A stretch of 64,000 nt of DNA, from positions 1-64,000 of the forward strand of contig JBLILH010000012.1 of NCBI GenBank assembly GCA_047636495.1, in the 5' to 3' direction. Below the pieces are notes generated by a model. That model saw only the letters and a list, made by a program, of their open reading frames with translations. It was not told the origin of the DNA and did no database searches. Below, piece by piece: positions 57,344-64,000 of the stretch (positions within the stretch are counted from its first letter, which is position 1; every line of letters starts with the position of its first letter). Source of the DNA: Endobugula sp047636495 (GTDB lineage: Bacteria; Pseudomonadota; Gammaproteobacteria; Pseudomonadales; Cellvibrionaceae). The translations under genes were made by a program, and so were the position numbers.

Positions 57344-58696
57344 ATGACAGAAAGCGTACGCCAAGTAGTGCCATCCAGCGCATCATCATTTTCAGGTGTG
57401 TTATTTTCTTCTTCAGATAGCGGTGCTACATTCGATAACAGCACTGCGACTAACCCTCCAACCAATGATATTTTTAGTCATGTCGACATGCAGTTAACGA
57501 CAGGATCGAAAGCAATACCTGATAATAAGCCAGTAACATCTCCATCTAAATCAGCTGCTGAGCTATTTACAGATCTGTCAGTTCAGCTAACTGAGTCGTA
57601 TAGTTTATTAGAAGAGCAGGTTGCAGATTTAACTTCCGAATTGAATACCGTCAGTGAGCAGCGAATACAAGAGTTAAAAGATAAGGAGCAAGTCGCCAAT
57701 CGTTTAGAGCAATTAATTAATTTTTTACCGGGTGGCGTTGTAGTACTTGACCAACGTGGCATCGTGGTTGAAATAAATCCTACAGCAGAAGAAATGTTGG
57801 AGCGTCATTTAAAGGGACGACTATGGCGTGATGTAATCAGTCAATGTTTTTCCCCCAAGAGTGACGATGGGCATGAAGTGTCAAACAACAAAGGTAAACG
57901 GATTAACATTGCTACACGTTCTCTAGGTGTAGACGGTCAAATTATCCTGCTAACCGATCAAACAGAAACTCGTCACTTACAAGCTCAGTTAAGCCGCCAT
58001 GAGCGATTAACGGCATTAGGTAAAATGGTTTCTACTCTCGCACACCAAGTACGTACGCCATTGTCTGCCGCCATGTTATATGCAAACCATATTTTAGATG
58101 AATCATTACCTGTGCATAAGCGTCAGGATTTCACACAAAAAATAGTGAATAGATTACATGAAATGGAACGACAAGTACGCGATATGCTGTTGTTTGTAAA
58201 AGCGGGCATGCCACTTGACGATAGGTTAACTATTGGTGAGCTTCAATCACAGCTTGTAGAGTCAACAGAAATGTTGTTCACACATCATTCGGTCAAGTGT
58301 CGCTGGCTAACGGAAAACTCTGAAAAAAACATTACCTGCAACAAAGATGCATTAATCGGCGCTGTATTAAACCTGATCAACAATAGTGTACAAGCAATGG
58401 AAGATGTTAAAGATAAGGGCATAGAAAAAAATGCCGAGTTATGTATAGCGCTATATCAGCAGCACACTGATCAGTTAGTCATTAACGTTGTTGATAATGG
58501 TGTTGGGATTGATGACGTCGCTAAACCGCATGTCAACGAGTTATTTTTTACGACTAAGTCACAGGGTACAGGTATTGGCCTGTCAGTGGTCAACACGGTA
58601 GTCAAGGCACACAACAGTGGGACATTTAGTTTGAAAAATAACCTATCTTCGGGTGCATCTGCAGTTCTCACATTACCGATTTTATTATCAGACTAG
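57344..58696 (+). CDS. fleS: Flagellar sensor histidine kinase FleS
   Basis: The protein has 450 residues with no membrane segment, so it is cytosolic. A coiled coil (about 75-120) and a PAS domain (about 125-220, LPGGVVVLDQRGIVVEINPTA in parts) precede the kinase core. The H-box is STLAHQVRTPLSAA (phosphorylated His), the N-box is LNLINNSVQAM, and the ATP-binding loops are DNGVGIDDVA and GTGIGLSVV. This matches FleS/FlrB, which phosphorylates FleR to turn on class III flagellar genes. ATG 57344 has GAGG at 7 bases; a TTG at 57338 is less likely. It is driven by the sigma-54 promoter at 57259. Confidence 0.92.
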   Translation: MTESVRQVVPSSASSFSGVLFSSSDSGATFDNSTATNPPTNDIFSHVDMQLTTGSKAIPDNKPVTSPSKSAAELFTDLSVQLTESYSLLEEQVADLTSELNTVSEQRIQELKDKEQVANRLEQLINFLPGGVVVLDQRGIVVEINPTAEEMLERHLKGRLWRDVISQCFSPKSDDGHEVSNNKGKRINIATRSLGVDGQIILLTDQTETRHLQAQLSRHERLTALGKMVSTLAHQVRTPLSAAMLYANHILDESLPVHKRQDFTQKIVNRLHEMERQVRDMLLFVKAGMPLDDRLTIGELQSQLVESTEMLFTHHSVKCRWLTENSEKNITCNKDALIGAVLNLINNSVQAMEDVKDKGIEKNAELCIALYQQHTDQLVINVVDNGVGIDDVAKPHVNELFFTTKSQGTGIGLSVVNTVVKAHNSGTFSLKNNLSSGASAVLTLPILLSD

Positions 58697-58710
58697 GAGT
58701 CTGATAATAA
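58682..58710. other. Perfect 13-bp inverted repeat spanning the fleS stop codon
   Basis: TTATTATCAGACT (58682-58694) pairs perfectly with 58698-58710 across the three-base loop AGG. The TAG stop of fleS lies at the loop. No T-run follows, so it may partly limit transcription into fleR or protect the fleS message end. Confidence 0.6.
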
Positions 58711-58778
58711 CAGTAATAAATGTCCGTGAAGCAGATTACAGAAACAACCAAAAAATAGAGCAATAGAGAGAGTATATT

Positions 58779-60380
58779 ATGTCAGCTTTACTGTCGAACT
58801 CAGAAACGATTGATAACTCAGTGGCGTATTCTGGTAGCCTTGGGAAAAATGATCCACAGAACACTTCCAAAATACAAAAGTTACTAGTGGTTGAAGACGA
58901 CTTTGCTCTTCGCGAAGCCCTTGAAGATACCTTATCATTGGCACATTACAATGTGGTTTCAGCTAAAAGTGCCGAACAAGCGATAGACATGCTGAGCCGA
59001 CTAAAAAACATTTCAATGGTGGTTTCAGATATTAACATGGGCGTATTGAGCGGACACGATTTGCTACAACATATCACGGAGTCACATGCACATATTCCGG
59101 TTCTGTTAATGACTGCTTACGGCAGTGTACGCGATTCTGTCGATGCTATGCGACACGGTGCAGTTGACTACCTAGTAAAACCGTTCGAACCTAAAGAGTT
59201 AGTTGATATCGTACAGCGACAACTGGGTCACGCTATTGTCAGCAGTACTGATATGCCAGTAGCGGTAGACGCTTATAGTCAACAACTATTACAGTTAAGT
59301 ACGCGTGTTGCGCAGTCTAATTCTACGGCTCTTATTTTAGGTGAATCGGGTACTGGCAAAGAAGTGTTGGCTCGGTTTATACATCAAAAATCCAGTCGTG
59401 CTAACAAACCGTTTATTGCCATCAATTGCGCCGCTATTCCAGAAAATATGTTGGAAGCCATGTTGTTTGGTTACGAAAAAGGTGCATACACTGGGGCGTT
59501 AGCCTGTACTCCTGGGAAATTTGAACAAGCTAACGGCGGCACTCTGTTGCTAGATGAAATATCTGAAATGGATATAGGGCTTCAAGCAAAACTCCTTCGG
59601 GTGCTTCAAGAACAGGAAGTTGAGCGCCTAGGCGGTAAAAAAGTCATTGCCTTGGATGTACGTGTCATTGCTACCTCAAACCGTAATATGGTGACACAGG
59701 TTGCTGAAGGTAAGTTCAGAGAAGATTTATATTACCGTTTAAGCGTACTTCCCTTAGTGTGGAAACCGTTACGCGAAAGACGAGATGATATTTTACCTTT
59801 AGCTCAGTTGCTTCTGAGTAAGCATTCTACCAAGCAAAAGCGCTCCCGCATGGTGATTCACTCTCAGGCGCAGCAAGCACTGTTAACGCATCCTTGGCCA
59901 GGTAACGTAAGAGAGTTAGATAACGTCATTCAGCGAGCGCTGATTTTACAACAAGGAAATATAATCCAAGCGAATGATCTTGGCTTTGATATGATGTCGA
60001 TGTCAGTCAGTGGTACTACTTTACCATCACCGCTAGATAATGTTATCGCGCAAGAGGAGGAAAACTTTAACACGTCTAGTTTTTCAGAAAATACTCATGA
60101 GACTAGAATATCTTCCGACTCAATATTATACCCAAAGATTGCTAATGAAGAGGGTAGGTCAACAGGTAACCGCCATTCATTAGTAGGTATGCTTGATGCT
60201 GAAAGTTCAGCCCAGTGTTTAGGTGATAATTTACAAATTAAAGAATTTGAAATTATTGCAGAAACTTTACAACAAGAAAGCGGAAGTCGTAAAAATACAG
60301 CAGAACGTTTGGGTATTAGTCCACGGACATTACGCTATAAATTAGCTAAGATGCGTGAAGCAGGTTTGATAGATAGATAG
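58779..60380 (+). CDS. fleR: Sigma-54-dependent response regulator FleR
   Basis: The protein has 533 residues. The receiver domain (about 30-145) has the phosphorylated Asp in VVSDINMGVLSG and the conserved Lys in YLVKPFEP. The AAA+ domain has Walker A GESGTGKE, GAYTGA (the sigma-54 contact loop, with Tyr for the usual Phe), GGTLLLDEISEM and the arginine-finger region REDLYYRLSVLPL. A FIS-type helix-turn-helix (NTAERLGISPRTLRYKL) closes the protein. It activates sigma-54 promoters of class III flagellar genes. It is 82 bp after fleS. Confidence 0.94.
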   Translation: MSALLSNSETIDNSVAYSGSLGKNDPQNTSKIQKLLVVEDDFALREALEDTLSLAHYNVVSAKSAEQAIDMLSRLKNISMVVSDINMGVLSGHDLLQHITESHAHIPVLLMTAYGSVRDSVDAMRHGAVDYLVKPFEPKELVDIVQRQLGHAIVSSTDMPVAVDAYSQQLLQLSTRVAQSNSTALILGESGTGKEVLARFIHQKSSRANKPFIAINCAAIPENMLEAMLFGYEKGAYTGALACTPGKFEQANGGTLLLDEISEMDIGLQAKLLRVLQEQEVERLGGKKVIALDVRVIATSNRNMVTQVAEGKFREDLYYRLSVLPLVWKPLRERRDDILPLAQLLLSKHSTKQKRSRMVIHSQAQQALLTHPWPGNVRELDNVIQRALILQQGNIIQANDLGFDMMSMSVSGTTLPSPLDNVIAQEEENFNTSSFSENTHETRISSDSILYPKIANEEGRSTGNRHSLVGMLDAESSAQCLGDNLQIKEFEIIAETLQQESGSRKNTAERLGISPRTLRYKLAKMREAGLIDR

Positions 60381-60613
60381 TTACATTAGGCGATGAGACG
60401 CAGTCAAAAAAGGCTATTGAATGTTATTGTTACAATAAAAATATCTATCAAAAAGTATTGATGGTTTGTTGGGTAAGGGTTGAATTTCGTTGGCCAAACA
60501 AGAGGCAAGCGTTGCTTTATCTGGTGTAAGATGTACCTATAACTCGATGTCTTGATAGGGTATTTTCCATGTTTATTTATTGTTTTGCGTAACGTGTCAA
60601 GCAGGAGATGTTT

Positions 60614-60802
60614 ATGACTGATGCCAATAATACCAATCAAATTGGTTCTGTTGATGGTTCTAACCATAGCCTTAATAATAATGAAGATGATCCATACACT
60701 GATGATAAATCACCTTCTCTATCTATTGATGCTAGACGGCGTTTAGAAGAACGGTTGGCTTAGCGTTAACTCGAAAAAGAAATTCGAGATCTTAATTTAT
60801 AA
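60614..60802 (+). pseudogene. Small acidic protein ORF, PA3496-like, ended early by stop codons
   Basis: The frame opens at ATG 60614 with AGGAG upstream and reads MTDANNTNQIGSVDG... to SIDARRRLEERLA, then TAG (60761). One codon later comes TAA, then LEKEIRDLNL and a final TAA at 60800. The pattern D-A-R-R-R-L-E-E-R-L followed by L-E-K-E-I-R-D resembles small gammaproteobacterial proteins of the PA3496 kind. Each internal stop is one C-to-T change from Gln (CAG, CAA). It could be a pseudogene or a real 49-residue product. Confidence 0.45.
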
Positions 60803-61139
60803 CTGTCTTATGCATTTCCACAGTCAATTTCTCTTTGCTCGTTGTTTGCACTCATACTTTAGATGAGTGCAAACTTACTTCTGTAGTATCCCCCGTAACC
60901 TATCTTTTGAGCGTCCGGTATTACACCTCAGTTGTTGATGTGTGTGATGTATGGTGGTGGATATCCCATCAGTTTATTTACATAGAGGTAGTGCCTGTCA
61001 ACAATTGGCCTGGTTTGTGCTAAATAAATACTGAAAGGTGAATAAGAGCCAAAAAAATGTCGTTGAACCGATCCACACCCAATGACAAGTTTTTGTTAAC
61101 CAATATAGACGTGATTTAATAAGAGTACTGAGGTGTTAT
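60803..61139. other. Upstream region of fliE
   Basis: About 340 bp. The + frame at 60835-61023 is hydrophobic without a ribosome-binding site and is not supported. It contains the sigma-54-like site at 61005. Confidence 0.4.
61005..61021 (+). promoter_or_regulatory. Possible sigma-54 promoter of the fliE operon
   Basis: TTGGCCTGGTTTGTGCT keeps GG and GC at the 12-base spacing of sigma-54 promoters, but it departs from the consensus at several other positions (TTGGCAC-N5-TTGCW). It lies about 120 bp before fliE, downstream of the FleR gene that would activate it. Confidence 0.45.
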
Positions 61140-61502
61140 ATGATTTCTGACCGAATGGATATTAATCGTGTCCTTGCAGAAATGCGTTCTATGAAGGCGC
61201 AGACTCAACCTGCCCAAATCGAACGTAATATTAACCCGTTACAGTCACTCAGTGACGGTGTTAAACCCACATCAGAAAGTTCTAGTTTTGGCAATGTCAT
61301 GTCACAGGCAGTTAACCACGTAGACGCCCTTCATAAAACATCAAATCAGCTTGCTACCGCTTATGAGAAAGGCCAAGCAGGTGTTGATATTACCGATGTA
61401 ATGATTGCGTCACAAAAAGCTAGTGTGTCCTTTCAAGCAATGTTACAAGTAAGAAATAAAATGGTAGATGCATACCGCGACGTGATGAATATGCCGGTAT
61501 AA
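61140..61502 (+). CDS. fliE: Flagellar hook-basal body complex protein FliE
   Basis: The protein has 120 residues. The conserved C-terminal helix is ITDVMIASQKASVSFQAMLQVRNKMVDAYRDVMNMPV, read here in parts, with QVRNK and AYRDVM intact. FliE links the MS-ring to the rod. GAGG lies 7 bases before ATG 61140. It is the first gene of fliE-fliF-fliG. Confidence 0.96.
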   Translation: MISDRMDINRVLAEMRSMKAQTQPAQIERNINPLQSLSDGVKPTSESSSFGNVMSQAVNHVDALHKTSNQLATAYEKGQAGVDITDVMIASQKASVSFQAMLQVRNKMVDAYRDVMNMPV

Positions 61503-61571
61503 GCCACCTTTCGGCTTACACTGCATGCCGAATAAATAGTGACACCCATGCAATAAACTGAGATAACAGTG

Positions 61572-63275
61572 ATGGCAACAGCAGACACGACGGCAGGTGC
61601 CGGCGAAGGTTTTAATAAAGATCAATCGACCAGCAATCTTGTCGAAGGGTTTAATAATCTAAATTTATTAAGACAAGTCGGCTTAATGGTAGCGCTGGCC
61701 GCCAGTGTCGCGATTGGCTTTGCTGTCGTGTTGTGGACTCAAGAAGATGATTATCGTCCGCTATACAGTAGCCTTAACCAATTAGATTCTTCAGAAATTA
61801 TTACCATTCTTGAGCAAAATGCCATTGCGTTTAAAGTTGATACTAAAACCGGTGCATTACTTGTCACCGCCCAAGATATACACGCTGCAAGACTAAAGTT
61901 AGCTGAAGTTGGTTTGCCGAGTACCGGTTCGATTGGCTTCGAGATCTTAGATAAAGAGCAACCTTTGGGTTCAAGCCAGTTTATGGAAGCGACACGTTAC
62001 CGTCGTGGTTTAGAAGGTGAATTGGCACGTACGATCTCCAGCATGAATGCTGTCCGTTCGGCGCGTGTGCATTTGGCAATTCCTAAGCGGTCGGTGTTTG
62101 TTCGTGATGCGCGTGAGCCGAGAGCATCGATTTTTGTTGAGTTATATTCTGGCCGGGCCATTACGGGCCAACAGGTGGCCGCTATGAGTAATTTAGTTGC
62201 CTCAAGTATTACCGAACTTTCACTTAAAAATGTCACTATTGTCGATCAAAAGGGTAATCTGCTATCTAAAGGCGAAGAAGACCCTAAGTTAGTGAAAGCG
62301 GCACAAGAATTAGAATATACTAGTGAAGTTGAGAAAAAAATCATCAATCGAATCCAATCATTATTGGACCCCATTATAGGTAGTAACCGCTTTCGGGCAG
62401 AAGTTGCTGCTCAAGTCGATTTTAATCAAGTTGAGCAAGCAGAGGAAATGTTCAACCCAGATCTACCCTCTATTCGTAGTGAACAGACTGTCGATGAGCA
62501 ACGCGTAGGAAGTGGTGGTGTAGGAGGAATTCCCGGCGCATTGACAAACCAACCACCGGCCAATGCCGCAGCACCTGAAAATGCTGTGCCAGGCGGCGGC
62601 GACGCGGCCGATCCTCCGAGTAACTCACGATCACAAGCGACACGTAATTTCGAATTAGATCGTACTATGAGTTATACCAAGCATCAGGTAGGTAAAGTGC
62701 GTCGCTTATCTGTTGCCGTTGTTATCGATGACCGACTAGTAACAGACCCTTCAACGGGAGAGCAAAAGTATGAAACATGGGCAGACAACGAGATTGAACG
62801 ATTATCTATTCTAGTGCGCGACGCGGTTGGCTTTTCAGCAGCGCGTGGTGACAGTGTTAATATTATTAACACTCCTTTCTTAAATAATGCCTTATCAGCA
62901 GAGGAGATCCCTGCTGCTAATTTTTGGGAAGAAGAGTGGTTTACGTCTTTAATTAAGCCATTAGTGGGTTTATTTATTATTTTGATTATAGTGTTAGGCC
63001 TATTGCGGCCTATATTGAAAACACTGGCGCGAACCGGTTCAGATACTCGCGACGACGAAGAAGCTCAACAATTAGCAGCACTGGAGGCAGCAGGTTTAGG
63101 TTCATTTGACGAGCTTTCTGACGAGTCCGTTACGTTAACGGGAGGTATTTCTCTATCACTACCCGGGCCGGAAGAAAGTTATGAGCAAATGCTCAATAGC
63201 ATAAAAGGTCTAGTAGCCGAAGACCCAGGTAGAGTATCTCAAGTTATTAAAAGATGGATAAATGAAGATGAGTGA
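61572..63275 (+). CDS. fliF: Flagellar M-ring protein FliF
   Basis: The protein has 567 residues. It has two membrane segments: about 35-53 (VGLMVALAASVAIGFAVVLW) and about 450-475 (IKPLVGLFIILIIVLGLL). The secretin-like ring domains between them have YRPLYSSLN, LPSTGSIGFEI, and ARVHLAIPKRSVF. A Gly/Pro/Asn-rich loop (about 310-350) is typical. The C-terminus binds FliG. GAGATAA precedes ATG 61572, and a GTG at 61569 is adjacent. The 3' end overlaps fliG by 8 bases. Confidence 0.97.
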   Translation: MATADTTAGAGEGFNKDQSTSNLVEGFNNLNLLRQVGLMVALAASVAIGFAVVLWTQEDDYRPLYSSLNQLDSSEIITILEQNAIAFKVDTKTGALLVTAQDIHAARLKLAEVGLPSTGSIGFEILDKEQPLGSSQFMEATRYRRGLEGELARTISSMNAVRSARVHLAIPKRSVFVRDAREPRASIFVELYSGRAITGQQVAAMSNLVASSITELSLKNVTIVDQKGNLLSKGEEDPKLVKAAQELEYTSEVEKKIINRIQSLLDPIIGSNRFRAEVAAQVDFNQVEQAEEMFNPDLPSIRSEQTVDEQRVGSGGVGGIPGALTNQPPANAAAPENAVPGGGDAADPPSNSRSQATRNFELDRTMSYTKHQVGKVRRLSVAVVIDDRLVTDPSTGEQKYETWADNEIERLSILVRDAVGFSAARGDSVNIINTPFLNNALSAEEIPAANFWEEEWFTSLIKPLVGLFIILIIVLGLLRPILKTLARTGSDTRDDEEAQQLAALEAAGLGSFDELSDESVTLTGGISLSLPGPEESYEQMLNSIKGLVAEDPGRVSQVIKRWINEDE

Positions 63276-64000
63276 AGAGATCCCAACAGCACCAACAACA
63301 TTAAATATGCCTAAGGTACAGCAAGCTGCCATATTATTAATGAGCTTAGGGGAGGCCGATGCGGCTGCAGTGTTAAAGCATATGGGGCCTAAAGAAGTGC
63401 AGCGCGTAGGGGCAGCGATGAGTCAATTAGCCAATGTCGAACAAGAGCAAGTACATATTGTGTTGACTAATTTTATGGAGCAGGTCAGAAACTTAACTGG
63501 ACTTGGTGTCGGATCAGACAATTATATTCGTGGTATGTTGGTAACCGCATTAGGTGAAGACAAAGCGAGTGGCTTAATAGATAGGATTATTTTAGGGGGT
63601 AATACTAGTGGTTTAGATACATTAAAATGGATGGAATCTCGATCTATTGCCGATATTGTCAGAAATGAGCATCCACAAATTCAAGCTATTGTTTTAGCAT
63701 ATCTCGACTCTGATCAATCAGCCGAAGTGCTAGGCTACTTCCCTGAAGCGGTTCGTCTGGATATTATGATGCGTATATCTGCCCTAGATTCTGTGCAACC
63801 AGGAGCACTGCAGGAATTAAATGATATTTTAGAGAAGCAGTTTTCTGGCAGCGCTGGTTCGCAAACCACCACAATGGGTGGTTATAAGTGTGCTGCTGAA
63901 ATTATGAATAACTTGGATAGTAATATCGAAGGTGATTTAATGGAGGCTATTAAAGAAGTGGATGAAGATCTGGGCAATCAAATACAAGATCTTATGTTTG
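63268..64000 (+). CDS. fliG: Flagellar motor switch protein FliG (runs off window)
   Basis: The first 244 codons read MSEEIPTAPTTLNMPKVQQA, then AILLMSLGEADAAAVLKHMG, the standard FliG N-domain that binds FliF, followed by middle-domain elements (EHPQIQAIVLAYLD, LPEA-like FPEAVRLDIMMRIS and EILEKQF-like DILEKQF). The C-terminal torque domain lies outside the window. The ATG overlaps the end of fliF by 8 bases, so they are translationally coupled. Confidence 0.96.
   Translation, partial: MSEEIPTAPTTLNMPKVQQAAILLMSLGEADAAAVLKHMGPKEVQRVGAAMSQLANVEQEQVHIVLTNFMEQVRNLTGLGVGSDNYIRGMLVTALGEDKASGLIDRIILGGNTSGLDTLKWMESRSIADIVRNEHPQIQAIVLAYLDSDQSAEVLGYFPEAVRLDIMMRISALDSVQPGALQELNDILEKQFSGSAGSQTTTMGGYKCAAEIMNNLDSNIEGDLMEAIKEVDEDLGNQIQDLMF

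Overview
The window looks like a gammaproteobacterial chromosome with moderate to low GC. The gene set suggests a marine or host-associated relative of Pseudomonadales/Cellvibrionales; this placement is inferred from gene content only. Supporting genes are the tig-clpP-clpX-lon-hupB-ppiD block, FabY-type initiation of fatty acid synthesis, fadBA, AddAB-like recombination nucleases, pntAB, and the two-component pair FleS/FleR ahead of fliE-fliF-fliG. Intact housekeeping genes alternate with many decayed genes (efflux pump, carrier, regulator, dioxygenase, aminotransferase, TPR protein), small insertion elements and tandem repeats. This suggests a genome undergoing reduction or rearrangement.

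Layout. 1-2,800: insertion-sequence debris (IS3-like end, IS66-type transposase tail), a broken MFS transporter, and a secreted protein with the sequence signature of cholera/heat-labile enterotoxin A-subunit ADP-ribosyltransferases. 2,800-17,200: mixed metabolism and regulation (PLP aminotransferase and divergent AraC-type regulator, secreted phospholipase-A2-like protein, RluF- and RluA-type pseudouridine synthases, YHS-domain protein, a short Rho paralogue without the RNA-binding domain, a 2OG-Fe(II) oxygenase, a DHA2-type MFS exporter). These are interspersed with RND and AEC transporter pseudogenes and a MepA-type endopeptidase gene interrupted by a 174-bp MITE-like element. 17,200-27,000: AddA-like helicase-nuclease, AddB-like nuclease carrying an in-frame 21-bp minisatellite, murI, rmuC and a DUF2489-type gene. 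27,000-36,900: a PAS-GGDEF-EAL protein, a frameshifted outer-membrane protein, pntAB, a glycerophosphodiesterase, a TPR/glycosyltransferase-like pseudogene and the YlqF-type GTPase. 37,000-39,000: a decayed Lrp / 2OG-Fe dioxygenase / class-V aminotransferase locus. 39,000-47,200: hibernation factor, GlxA-like regulator, fabY, XRE-cupin regulator and fadBA. 47,465-56,956: tRNA-Leu(UAG) and the protein quality-control block. 57,260-64,000: flagellar regulators and basal-body genes, starting at a canonical sigma-54 promoter; fliG runs off the edge.

How the genes work together. Tig, ClpP, ClpX, Lon and PpiD form a folding and proteolysis cluster. AddA-like and AddB-like proteins should act together in double-strand-break processing, with RmuC nearby. 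FabY starts and FadBA degrades fatty acids. FleS/FleR should activate the downstream sigma-54-dependent flagellar genes. The most notable items are the enterotoxin-A-like protein, the RNA-binding-domain-less Rho paralogue, the MITE whose precise removal restores a mepA-like reading frame, and the repeat expansion inside the addB-like gene.
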